Source: Diphasiastrum complanatum (taxonomy: Eukaryota; Streptophyta; Lycopodiopsida; Lycopodiales; Lycopodiaceae). Taken from it: a stretch of DNA of 64,000 bases. The DNA lies in the NCBI GenBank assembly GCA_029204225.1, contig CM055097.1:66243291-66307290 (forward strand), in the 5' to 3' direction. The notes beneath the pieces were generated by a model, which saw only the letters and a list, made by a program, of their open reading frames with translations, had not been told where the DNA came from and searched no databases. The translations under genes and the position numbers were made by a program. Shown piece after piece: positions 9,513 to 20,368 of this stretch (positions are counted from its first letter, which is position 1; each line of letters opens with the position of its first letter).

Positions 9513-12159
9513 ATGGATATGGAGGATGCATCAATGGAGCTTGGAGGCGGGCACTTCAAATCATCAGTCACTCTAGCAACAAAGTCGGTGATGATGACAA
9601 GAGATAGAAAAGAAATACAGGAACTAATGGAGTCAAGCACAAAAGATCACCAATTGGTAGAAATATCAACAAAGCCAAAAATAAAGATTACACATTCCAC
9701 AAAAATTAGAACGTGCATTTCCATTTTGGGTACGTATGCTCTATGCTCTAGAGGCTATTTGTTTGCTTTTGCTAGCAACAACACTTCACAAATTTATTCA
9801 TTTGTTGGGCACAAGCTGGGATAGGCATAACATCAGTTTGATGATCACTTATATGCTTCTACAGGAGTTACGGTACTCGAAAAAATGGTGTACTATTCCA
9901 TCTTCGGAAATCTTGTGACATATTTTTCCCAGGGTTTGCATTTGGATGTTGCTTCTTCAGCCAAGAATGTAAACAATCTCATCGGCGTCTCCACTGTTTC
10001 AGCTCTTGTAGGAGCTTACATTGCAGAGACACATCTGGGTCGTTACCGGACAATCATTTTTTTTTTCATAATCTACTGTCTGGTGAGAGAGGAACTTGAT
10101 TTCATGGATTTTCTTGCTAGCAATTTATAATCTATTAATGCTTTTTATTACTAAAATTTATTGTTCGATTGTTGTTACAGGGGCTTGCTTCTATGACAGC
10201 AACCGCTACAGTGTTGTCTATAAGGCCAATCCACTGCTCACTAGGAAGTCCTGATTGTATTAAGGCCTCAGATAATCAACTCAAAATTTCCCTCATTTCT
10301 TTGTATATTATTGTGGTAGGGACGAGTGCTAACCCATGCTACCAAGCTTTTGGGGGAGACCAATTCGATGACGAGGGTGATGTGGAGGAAAAGGAGCAAA
10401 AAGCCTCCTACTTCAATTGGTTATTTCTTGCTATGTACTTGGGCCCTCTTATCGCATTCACATGTATAGTGTATATCCAAGAGAATGTTGGCTGGAATTG
10501 GGCATTTGCTATCCTTACCGCCTGTATGCTAATGGCATTGCTTATTTTAGTTGCTAACCACTCAAACTATCGTAAAAGGCCACTGAGTGGCAGCCCTTTG
10601 ACCCGCTTGGTGCAAGTGTTGGTAGTAGCTACTCGCAATTGGAAAGCCAAACTACCGTTAGACCACCGAAATCTCTATGAATTACCTTTAGAAATTGAGG
10701 ACAAGAAAGCTTGCAGATCAACACTGGTGCACACCAACGACTTCAGGTAAAACATTGTTTTTTTATCACCTCCATCTCATGAATCACTGCAACATCATGT
10801 AGCAATTCTAGAAGCTTTTCATCCTCATTTAATATCAATTGCTTTCATTTTGTTTTCATTGGTCTGTGATGCAAAACAAAGGCACCCATCTAATTTTTTG
10901 TTGTATGGGTATAAAATAGCATGGCACATATTTGAACTCTTAGTAAGTGCTTTTGATCGCGTCTCTTCTTGGAAGTCACAATTAACTATCCACATATTTT
11001 CACCGTGTGTTGTATACTTATGTGGTTTGGCTTCTAGTTTTAGCTTACTTATATGTGCTAACTTTTTATCTCCTCCTCTTTTCTCAAAAGCCACTTCTAG
11101 CTACTTCCTAACTTTCTCACCATTATTTATAAGATTATATAAATGTCGGCTTGTATCCATATGACAATCTTAACAAATTTTTCATAAAAAATCCAAACAT
11201 TCAATCTAACAGTATGTATTTAATTGTTTTGTAGGTTCCTAGACAAAGCATCAATATGTCTTGATATGTCCGAGAATATGTTGCGACAAAGTGCTTGGAG
11301 GCTATGTACAGTGACTCAAGTAGAGGAGGTTAAATTAATTGTGCGTGTCATGCCCATATGGATAACATGCCTCATGTATGGCATCTGCTTTTCTCAAACA
11401 ATGACATTCTTCGTCAAACAAGGTAGCAAGATGGAAACACATATAGGCACAATCCACATTCCTCCAGCATCATTATCAATCTTTAACTTGATCGCAGGCA
11501 TTATGTTTATGCCCATATATGACAAGCTCTTCATTCCATTTGCTCGTCGTTTCACTGGAAACATGAGAGGAGTCACAATGTTGCAGCGAATTGGAAGTGG
11601 GTTGGTCTTGGCAACTCTTTCCATGTTTGTTGCTGCCTTGGTTGAGAACAGGCGCTTAAGCATTGTGAGAGACCTCAATCTATTTGACAATCCTGATGCC
11701 ATCACCCCTATGTCTTGCTTCTGGTTGATACCACAACATGTAATCATGGGCATAGCCAATGATTTCACACTTGCTGGGCTTCAAGAGTTTTTCTATGATC
11801 AATTGCCAGACAACATGAGGAGCTTGGGTGTCGCACTCTACATCTCAGTGCTGGGTGTGGGAAGCTTTATTACTAGCTTGATCATCACTATCATTGTAAG
11901 TGTAACTGGGCATGGAATCCACCACAATAGCTGGATTGTGGCAAATCTCAACAAGGCTCATCTAGACAAATTCTACTGGACATTGGCTAGCACAAGTGTT
12001 GTCAATTTTTGTTTTTTTCTAGTGGCCGCAAATTGGTACACTTATAAGCAATCACCAAACGGCCACTACACACAAGAAACATCAGCACCACCATCATCAA
12101 TATCATTATTAGCACCTAATGTTATAGCTTCCCATAAATCATGCATTAGTAGCATATAA
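9513..12159 (+). CDS. NPF: NRT1/PTR family (NPF) transporter, four exons
   Basis: Proton-coupled transporter of the major facilitator fold, placed in a membrane; the substrate (nitrate, peptide, hormone or other) cannot be told. Exons read as 9513-9729, 9865-10082, 10181-10746 and 11235-12159, joined at GT-AG introns of 135, 98 and 488 bp in phases 1, 0 and 2. They give 641 residues, normal for NPF. Family marks include LGRYRTI, a PTR-type CYQAFGGDQFD block, YFNW, VGWNWAF, GSPLTRLVQVL, FLDKA, WRLCTVTQVEEVK, FVKQGS, IPPASL and LQRIGSGLVLA. The TM1 ExxER motif is altered to TVLEK (residues 75-79), so the first acidic residue and the Arg are missing. The usual GG-K before the conserved PC (residues 197-198) is SAN. 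The start is chosen at MDMEDA; the same frame stays open upstream through the GA tract to 9264. The closest resemblance by eye is to NPF5-type proteins. No stop or frameshift interrupts it. Confidence 0.9.
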
Positions 12160-13546
12160 CTATTTGGTCCAGAGCATATAGCTAAAATGTAATGAGTAAA
12201 TTAAAAAAGAGACATGAGCAAAGGATCCAAAGAAGGCAAGAATAGAGAGACACAAAATAGCTATTGACATAAGAGGTGATACATAAACACTAGAATCTCT
12301 CTCTAATTTGATGCTTCGCTACTCATCCTTGTATGCTATTTTTCTATCTATACTTCCTACTACATTTCAACTATACAACTGTCATGTTTTTTGTGTACTC
12401 ATGCAACCATCTCAACATGTTATGTATACTTCTCACTTAGTGAGAAATTTTTTAGTTGACTCTTACTATATTTACACTAACAAGGTTGATCTATACTTGG
12501 TTTTAGATAATGTAGACTACAATTGTAGCAAGCTCATTTGAGTGGACACTAAGATAACCTCTCATTCTCAACCATGGAGCTAATCCAGGCTCAATCCCAA
12601 GGTTTAACAATCTAGAAGACATCCTCGGTCTTTCTCTTAGCCAAAAGTTATGGTGATTTTAGATCAAACATGTACATGCAGCTTCAAGGTGATATATCCT
12701 TAGAAAAGTGTACAATGGATCTAACCATAAGTGAGCATCATGTTATCAATCCAATCTTGAGTGGGAAAATAAAATGAGTTGCCATGCTCATTTAGAAGAT
12801 TGTCACATACAAAACTACTCTTCAAAGGATTTGTTGTTTCAATCAACCATACAAAACTAAAGATATTGATGATCATATTTGAATCCAAGTATATTGATAT
12901 CTTACATTCTTTCTTACATAGCTAATTCTCATGGATCATAGGCTTTCTCATTTGGAGTTTTTTTGTTTTCCAACAATGAGAAACAATTTGAAAAATCAAG
13001 AGCCTACCTAGTCAACTCGGGATTATGGCTGTGCCCAAATTGTTGATGCTAGACTAACATCATTTTGTTGAGGTAAAGATATGGCAGAATGGGAAAAACT
13101 ATGAGCATATTGCTTCAAAAGGTACAGAAAAAGCTTAGTTTGTTGAGAGTTGTTATAACTTTTGAATAGAATCTTGATGAACATTCACAACATTTTCCTC
13201 TCAAATGTTCTGTTTTCACTTACATATAGAAAAAGAAGATGAAAAGACTGATACTCTACAAATGAATGAGAAGAAGAGCGCTCTCACACTTTTTGTATTG
13301 AATCAAATGGCAAGGAAAAGAAATTATATGATCGTTATGACCTATTTAAAGTTGTGAGTGGCCTCTAGAAGATTGGCAACCTCTTTCATTGTCGTAGATA
13401 TGTTTTGTACTTATTTGACCCTTCATGGTTTTTTGCATGAAATTCTAATATTGTTTAACACACACATTCTTTTAATAAAGTGTAAAATTTAAATATAGCT
13501 TTTAGATAAGTAGCCAAATGTGCCCACTAGGACTTCACCCACTACG
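12160..13546. other. Downstream flank of NPF, no gene recognised
   Basis: AT-rich sequence. The first 100-200 bp probably contain the NPF 3' UTR, but no clear polyadenylation signal stands out. Short open frames have no recognisable motif. Confidence 0.5.
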
Positions 13547-13745
13547 CGTGAAGATTTTGTCAATCATTAAGATCCAAAATCATCTATTGATCTTTGGTAT
13601 GAAAGACAACACTATTTACACAATTTGCAATGTAGAAAATCAACATCTACTTAATGAGATGCAAACTCAATAAGATATTGATCAAACATCAAACTTATGA
13701 TAATATGAAGTTGATGTCCATAATGATAACAGTAATTTTACATGC
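13547..13745 (-). repeat. Copia-4-family LTR fragment
   Basis: From CGTGAAGATTTTGTCAATCATTAAGATCC onward this follows the first 200 bp (plus-strand sense) of the LTR copies at 3333, 14018 and 58669, including the words 'AATGTAGAAAATCAACATCTAC' and 'GATGCAAACTCAATAAGA'. It fades after about 13745. Confidence 0.65.
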
Positions 13746-14005
13746 AATTGCCTAAAACTTGATATAGAATCTTGTATCCTCTAATGAGACCTTTCTAATG
13801 CATCAAAAATCATCCAAATCCAGTAAGCCATGTGTGAAATCGGAATTCCTCAAGTTCATAAACCTAAATTGAGTTTTGACCTACAAAAGTTCCAATCTAC
13901 ATATGCAAAGAAGTTGATTTTTGAGTAGAAATCAATCTAGCATTGGTATCTCCTCCAAATCTCTGATAAATGCGGTTGGCCCTTTCATAACCTGAAACAC
14001 AAGAG

Positions 14006-14017
14006 CTCTGATACCAT
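14006..14017 (-). promoter_or_regulatory. Primer-binding site (initiator Met-tRNA), minus element
   Basis: GCTCTGATACCA is the complement of TGGTATCAGAGC, the standard minus-strand primer site of plant LTR elements. It abuts the LTR fragment starting at 14018, so that LTR is the 5' LTR of an element reading leftward. Confidence 0.8.
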
Positions 14018-14472
14018 GTGAAGAATTTCAGATCATTAAGATCCAAAATGTGTCCCTTAATCTTTCGTTAGAAAGTCAACACAACATACAACATTGCCAA
14101 TGTAGAAAAATCAACATCTACTCAATGAAAGAGATGAAAACTCAATAAGAACTTGATCAAACATCAAATATATGATAAAATAAAGTTTTTGTTCATACAA
14201 TAACAGTACCCTACTGTACTTCCCGCGTGTGGATCCAAAAATAACAAAATATGAGCATTCTACACACAAGATTGCAAGATATCATCGAGATAGTGCACCA
14301 ATGGATAGATGAACCCAAGAGAACTCATGTATAAGCATGAAATGAGATGAGAGAGAGAATAATCCTTTCTCCCATGAGTCTACATCCTTTTATAACAGGT
14401 CCATGCATCATTAATGAGCTTGGTTTCCCTCCATAACAAAAACCCTACTATTATTGTGGACTAGATTTAATG
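14018..14472 (-). repeat. Copia-4-family 5' LTR, truncated
   Basis: It starts TGTGAAGAATTTCAGATCATTAAG directly after the primer-binding site and follows the 58669-59368 LTR through the TATA box (14386-14394, minus) and the 'CCCTACTATT-TTGTGG-CTAGATT' block, then ends abruptly at about 14472. The CACACGTGTG motif of the family is decayed here (about 14226). Confidence 0.75.
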
Positions 14473-17181
14473 AACAAGATATTATGTTGTAATGCCATCC
14501 TGTACTCCCAAATGAGCACACCATGAAGTCCTTGCCATCAATGTCCCCTGCAGTAGATCGCTAACAAAACACTCATCATGGTGCTTGCCCTCCGATCACA
14601 CCTCGTGCGATCTCCATCAGCTCTCCAACCTAGAGCTGGCTCTCAAAGCTTCACGCTTTGCCCATTTGTGTTTGCAGCTTTCTGATTCCATCATGAATCC
14701 CACCTGTAAGTCCTGTCCATGCCAATGACTCAAGTCCAATATGAAATAGCTGCCCCCTGACGACCATCTCATGTCATCCTGTAGTGTTATCCATACCAGG
14801 TATCCCAATGCCATCCCTGATCACAAAGATCTGAGCATCTACCTTGTAGTGCCCACTTGTATTTCCCCAAGCTAGCTCCAAGCTGCTCCTGTGAATGGTT
14901 CTAAACCACTCTCTGAGAATATATTGAGATGTGAACTCCAAAGCCACCATCAAGTCTCTCACATGACTATGCATGCTGATATCCCTCCAAGTGAACCTGT
15001 GAGATCTTCCATGGCCCAAACCAAACGCTTGGCACCCTGTCATCATTGAAATCTGCATCCCTGATGCAATACTGATATGGCAAATTGACTTGACTTATCC
15101 AAACTGGCAGTTGAAGTGTATCTCTTAATGACAAACCTGATACACTGCTCCACAGCTACAATGGCTTGATCAAAATTGACTTACTAACTGCAAAACTGCA
15201 AAATCATCACACTCACCACTCGTCAAGAGCATCCAAAGTGTGATTATTGATCCGTTCCTCATCCTCTGTGTGTCCCACACACAGCTCGTCCAATGCAAGT
15301 CCGCTATCTTGCCCAATGGCTTTCAACTGGCACCACCTCGCACTTCCATCACCTGTGACCACCAATATGTGTGTACCTCCAAACTAGCCCATATTTCTCT
15401 CTGAATGAGAAATTTCCAAGCTACAGATGCATGTGTCAATGCAGCTATCACCTGACTCAACAATGCCACTGCTGATCATACCTGTGAGAGTGTTCCCCCA
15501 AAATGCCACTTGACGTTGGTCGGTTCTAACTCCAAAAGTTGAACCTAATCACAAGATTTTTCACCTATAATCGGCATACCATGCCTACCTCTCACCTCTG
15601 ATTGTTTGCCCTCTCAAAATTGTTGCCAATGATGAGTAGTCGTGTCGCCAAACTACACTTCCGTCGCCAATACTAGCTTTCTCCACACAAATCCGCTACC
15701 ATTCACCCCCATACTACAGTTACTGCCTCCAAATGCCTTGTTACCATGTTAGGAGTAAGTAAAATGATTTCGAAACGATAATGCCTCATTATACCACCCT
15801 GTAGCAGGTTTCACCAGCCAAAAATAGCCCCAAATTTGGCCCTACTATACCCAAATAGTGAATGTAGCCCATCACTAGGTCACCCACACTCCGCTCGATA
15901 GAATGGTGATGAAAACTCCCCGAAACACCTTTCTCCTTGCTTTGTGATGTCGTTCTATCCGCTGGCTCTGAGCAGCCAGTTTCAGGGGTCATTTTGGCCC
16001 AAGAATGGCCAAAATAGGTGCCTTCTAGCCAAGGTTATCCCTTTCCAAAGGGTGACTTGCAATTTTGAACTGGTTCTTCATTTCGAAGATTTTTAATGAA
16101 GAAGAGTCCATTCTCATCATGACTTTTAATGAAAAACCCTCAAAAATGGCCTTCAAATCTTCAAAGGCCCACTTCAAGCCCATCCCATGGCTTGAATTAC
16201 ATCCAATGGCGTACATCCAACGACGTTGCTTCGTCCTCCAACTCGCGATCTCCATCGTTGATTAATGTGGACCATAATCCGACGATTATGTACATTCCTG
16301 CATGCTAACTTCATCCCTTTCATGCGCTGGACACTTAGAAGCGCTATGAGATCATCTTGTTTAATGCGCGCGAGCTGAGCCACGAGCTTCTCCTCTCTCT
16401 CTTTGCTTTCTTTCTTCACCATCACCGTAGCTAGGGTTTTGGCCGCCCTCCTTGGATATGATCCAGTTCCCTTGCCTCTCCACGGCTGTCCATGGCCATT
16501 GGAGATCGTCTTGGCAGCATTAGGGTGCCCACTATCAACCCTTTATAGGTCTGATATATGTCAACCACAGCTTAAAAAACATTGATTTTTCACCTATAAA
16601 GCCTAGCCCTGTGCAAGAGAGAGATTTCTTGGGCATTTCACCACATTTTTCAATGGTTCTTCTTGCAGCTTCCTACACCACCGAGGTCACCCTACCTCCA
16701 GTGATCTGATCCAATTTACAATTCTCCAATTGATGTGGTATTGATTGCAAACAAGCTGATTTTCTCAAAAATTTGTCAACACCCCATGAAATCGGAAATT
16801 TTTCAAATTTCCTCCGTTTTTCATCCAATTTGACCCTGTAAATTGCCATGGCTCTCCATCGCTGCTCTTTGCAAATCCCTTGCAAGCCCCGTTACGCCAA
16901 ATGTCTATCCACACAGTGAATTATACAGCCACCATCAATGATTTTCTCGAAACCACCAAAACTGCAACTTTCTCCGTGAATTCTCCCTGAAATCCACCTA
17001 CGACGATCGTTCTGATCTTCTCCGAAGCTCTGAGCGAAGGAACTTTGCTGTCTCCTGCCGTCTGGGCTGCCGATACCCTGTATGGATTCCTCTCTCCTAA
17101 GATGCTTTGAGTGCTATTTCTCCTGGTGAAAGACGCTATCCCATAGCTTCACCGGATCGTGCATACCTGCAACACCCTGAC
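14473..17181 (-). other. Leader-like internal region of a minus-strand LTR element, no recognisable protein
   Basis: This stretch is richer in G+C than its flanks and bounded on the right by a primer-binding site and LTR-like sequence, so it reads as the internal region of a minus-oriented LTR element. Open frames of up to about 94 codons (for example 15058-14774 and 14814-14617) carry no gag, protease, integrase or RT motif. It may be a non-autonomous element or only the leader of one. Confidence 0.45.
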
Positions 17182-17193
17182 GCTCTGATACCA
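17182..17193 (-). promoter_or_regulatory. Primer-binding site (initiator Met-tRNA), minus element
   Basis: GCTCTGATACCA, followed three bases later by TGAAATTCCAATAGG, the probable end of the element's 5' LTR. It orients the GC-richer block on its left as element interior. Confidence 0.75.
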
Positions 17194-17196
17194 AGT

Positions 17197-17566
17197 TGAA
17201 ATTCCAATAGGATCTAGTGCAGTATGCAGATCACATCACACAATCACCATAGCCACTCCTCATAAACTCTCATAGATGGCACAACAAAAGTTGATAGATT
17301 ACAAAGAAACATTGTACATATAGAGTATTCACAAACTGCATGAAAAGGCAGGTGTCCTAAGATTGGCCTACCACCTGTCAAACTAAGGTCGGGCCCAATA
17401 TGGCCAAATTCGACTGACAAACTTGGGACATGCCCCCAAGTATAGCAAGTATTGTAAATAACTCTGTACAGGCTAATTCTTCCTATGTGTGGCTACTCGG
17501 CTAACCCAAGTAGCCGGCTACGGGATCAGTGCCTGATCAATATATCTTAACGAGTCACGTCCCGGT
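17197..17566 (-). repeat. Probable LTR fragment of the minus-strand element
   Basis: Inferred from its position beside the primer-binding site and from its TG start. It ends where the sequence switches to a 126-bp block repeated at 19236-19361. No second copy of 17197-17566 exists in the window, so LTR status is not proved. Confidence 0.4.
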
Positions 17567-17813
17567 GGTGCATGGCCTTGGATGGGTATAAATATACCTA
17601 TTGGGCTCTCACTAGTGTATGCTTGATTGCATGACTGATAGTAGTATGCTGCTGGTGTGAATCCTCATTCCTCTTTGAGATTGATCCATAGTTTGGGGGT
17701 TAGATCCGTTCAATCTAGGATTGGTTGGGTTGGTTTGTCCATAATCAATACCCTTTGTGGTTGCTTGTTTCTGCATGCTTAGAATAGGATCCTTGGTTTA
17801 GGACTTTATACCT
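17567..17813 (+). repeat. 3' part of an LTR (type G), with TATA box
   Basis: The first 126 bp (17567-17692) recur at 19236-19361 with about four differences. The block carries TATAAATATACC at about 17580-17592, a likely LTR TATA box. It runs to about 17813, where Copia coding sequence starts with CCTATGGAGTC. CCTAT also precedes the 5' end of the other copy of this LTR at 18987. Confidence 0.55.
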
Positions 17814-18547
17814 ATGGAGTCAAATGTAAAGCTAACTATAAGAGGTAATGAAAGATTCTTCAAGAACATTACTCTCTATAGGAAGCTAGTTGGTTCACTT
17901 ATATATCTAACCATCACAAGACCATATCTAAGCTATTATGTTGGTAGATTAAGCCCTTTATGCAAGATCCTAGTGAGGAGCATTGGAAGCTAGGAGAAAG
18001 AGTTTTGAGATACATCAAGGGAACTCGAGATTTTGGCATATTGCATGAATCATCACCTAACTTCTTTGGATTCTTAGATTTAGACTTTGCTGGAGATCAA
18101 ATGAATAGGAAATCCATAATTGCACATTGTATTTTCATATGTGACGGAGCTATATCATGGATGTTGAAGAAACAAGCCACTATCTCATTGTCATCTAGTC
18201 AGACCGAGTACAAAGCCCTTACTCATTGCACAAAACAAATGGTATGGATCAAGAGGATGATCAAGGATCTTCACTTGCTAGATTTTTCAGAGAGCCCAAT
18301 CAATTTTTGTGACAACCAATCAGCCCAAAAGTTGGCAAGCAATCCTATATTTCATGCTAGGAGCAAGCATATTGAGGTGGCATATCACTTTGTGAGGGAG
18401 CAAGGAGGTGGAGCTTCAACATGTACCTTCAAAGAAATGTGTAGCTGATACCTTCACCAAAGCATTGGGAAAAGACTTGTTTATAAAGCATAGGACTTCA
18501 CTTAGAATATTCTCAAAGTCTATGCTAAAACTTGTTGAAGAGGCAGT
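17814..18547 (+). pseudogene. Copia RT end and RNase H, decayed, related to Copia-2
   Basis: Reading starts at TPMESN-equivalent sequence and follows Copia-2 residue by residue: ITLYRKL, then MQDPSEEHWKLGERVLRYI, then the RNase H blocks LDFAGDQMNRKS, SLSSSQTEYKAL, CDNQSAQKLASNP and FHARSKHIE. A frameshift follows near 18400. The usual S-T-EAEY active-site Glu context is changed to SQTEY, and the leading D of DSDFAGD is LDLDFAGD. It ends at a polypurine-like GAAGAGGCAG before the LTR. It is a dead fragment. Confidence 0.85.
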
Positions 18548-18680
18548 GTGAGAAATTGTCAACTAGTTTGAGTTAGAAATCAGAGTTAATCTGATATACA
18601 TTTTATGTAAGCTCTAAATGTGATGATATAATTACTGTACAGTTTATTTGGTTTACTGTATATGGTTGTGATCGGTATTG
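18548..18680 (+). repeat. Start of the Copia 3' LTR after the RNase H relic
   Basis: It starts TGTGAGAAATTGTCAACTAG right after the purine tract, the same opening as the Copia-2 LTR. It is cut after 133 bp by the left arm of an inverted repeat. Confidence 0.6.
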
Positions 18681-19225
18681 CACTGTGACACCTCACTAGA
18701 CACCTCTGTAGCCTATCTGGGCCACGTCATCCAGTTCTCCAATGACTTACTAATAGACCCATACCAATCCACCATCATGAGTTTAGGCCTACAACCATTA
18801 ATTATGACCTTATACACATAAGGGCCCCAATTCACTTATAGTCATAACTAGCTTACAACTTGTTGGTCTACTGATCCCTAGTGTGGACACATCTTCTCAA
18901 TCTACTTTCATTTGTCAAGAGAAGTATGCTAATTCTATTCTAAAGATATTTCATATACTAGATGCAAAGTCTTGTGATACACCTATTGTCATGCCCACGA
19001 CTGGTCTCGGGTAGCGTGTCCACGCTAGGGATCAGTAGACCAACAACTCGTAAGTTAGTTATGACTATAAGGGAATTGGGGCCCTTATGTATATAAGGTC
19101 ATAATTAATGGTGGTAGGCGTAAACTCATGATGGTGGATTGGTATGGGTCTATCATGGAGTCATTGAGAAACTGGATGACGTGGCCCAGATAGGCTGCAG
19201 AGGTGTCCAGTGAGGTGTCACAGTG
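18681..19225. repeat. 210-bp inverted repeat with Copia RT fragment in the loop
   Basis: The left arm 18681-18890 starts CACTGTGACACCTCACTAG. The right arm 19016-19225 is its reverse complement, ending GGTGTCACAGTG. They agree at roughly nine positions in ten by eye. The spacer of 125 bp encodes STFICQEKYANSILK, a piece of Copia RT. The right arm belongs to an LTR starting TGTCATGCCCACGAC at 18987, so the left arm is best read as an inverted fragment of the same LTR type. Confidence 0.85.
18891..18986 (+). pseudogene. Copia RT scrap
   Basis: The plus frame reads STFICQEKYANSILKIFH and then DAKSCDTPI, matching Copia-2 around its premature stop. The codon that is TAG in Copia-2 is AAG (Lys) here. 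It ends at ACACCTAT, just before an LTR start. Confidence 0.75.
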
Positions 19226-19361
19226 CACTACTAATGGTGCATGGCCTTGGATGGGTATAAGTATACCTATTGGGCTCTCACTAGTGTATGCTTGATTGCA
19301 TGACTGATAGCAGTATGTTGCTGGTGTGAATCCTCATTCCTCTTTGAGATTGATCCATAGC
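18987..19361 (+). repeat. 5' part of an LTR (type G)
   Basis: TGTCATGCCC is a common opening of Ty3/Gypsy LTRs. The segment includes the right arm of the inverted repeat and the 126-bp block shared with 17567-17692, with its TATA box. It is truncated at about 19361, before Copia LTR sequence starts at 19430. Confidence 0.5.
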
Positions 19362-19429
19362 TTACCAGTTGGACCTCTCGGAAGAAACTCAAATGCATCT
19401 GGTTTTTCATGTAAGCCGACTCGAGAAGA

Positions 19430-20324
19430 TGTAGGAAAGATAGCAATTATTCTTCCAGATAGAACACGATGTAAGTTCGAATAAATCAAACTAATATCAG
19501 TGTCTTTAATCACAATTTTATCTGATCTATGTACTAATAGAAAATTATTTATTCTGACTGAATATGTGTGCCAAAATTATATGCGAAAGTAAGATACTAT
19601 ATGCGGAAGTATGAGACAAATCAAGATCATTTAGACAATAGGAAACTATTGATCAAAGACGTATTTTTATAACTTTGAATCTGATTCATCAATATACATC
19701 TCTTTTTGTCTTATCTCACTGTTGTGTCTCTGAATGAATTAGTTTCAACGAGTAGTGCATATGTATTTATATTGCTACAGAACAGGTCTTTTGGCATTTT
19801 ATTTACAGGTCTTTTGGCCTTTTAATACTGTAACAGTAGAAATCAAACCATTTACAACGGTTGATATTCAAATAGACGCTCTGTTTTCAAGCTCGAATAA
19901 ATTCTATTCATGAATATTTTGAAACATTTTGTCTCTCCATTTCAGCTTCGTGTTTCGCGAATTATTCGCGACACTTGTCTCTTCACGACATTTTCGTCAT
20001 TCGCGAATCGTTCACGACAGATGACAATACTTGAGCTTGAAGAAAGGAAGCTAGAATATTTCGCGAACTGTTCGAGATAGTTTCGCGATAGGCGACCTTA
20101 AAGAACAGTCAAGAAGATTTCGCAGATTGTTCGCGACAATTTCACGACATCTGAGGCTTGAACAAAAACAGAAAAATTTTGCGACAAGATTTTGTTTGCG
20201 AATCTTTCGAGTTGGTCACGAATAGAAAAGTTTCGAGTTTGCATTCATTTCTTTCTCATTCTTTGTCAAGTAAACTGCGTGCTTTTTTGGTAGAATCAAG
20301 ATCTATCTGATCAGTTGTTCTACA
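19430..20324 (-). repeat. 3' LTR of the minus-strand Copia
   Basis: 895 bp, TGTAGAACAA at its start (20324) and CTTTCCTACA at its end (19430) on the minus strand. About 345 bp next to 19430 match the truncated 5' LTR at 24027-24372. A cluster of TTCGCGA motifs lies in its upstream half at about 19950-20150. Confidence 0.8.
19950..20150. promoter_or_regulatory. TTCGCGA motif cluster in LTR U3
   Basis: Six exact TTCGCGA words occur at 19954, 19965, 20000, 20060, 20082 and 20130, with near variants (TTCACGA, TTCGAGA, TTCGCAG) between them. The block is CpG-rich inside a CpG-poor window. In U3 of an LTR such repeats often act as enhancer units; that role is inference. Confidence 0.6.
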
Positions 20325-20368
20325 GCTCCCTCTTAAAGTGGCAGTTGGATTAACCCCAATCTTCTTCG

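Noticed and set aside
14473-17181. Host gene in the GC-richer block
   Set aside because: Several short minus-strand frames exist, but none has a known motif or plausible splicing pattern, and the primer-binding site at its edge points to a retroelement interior.
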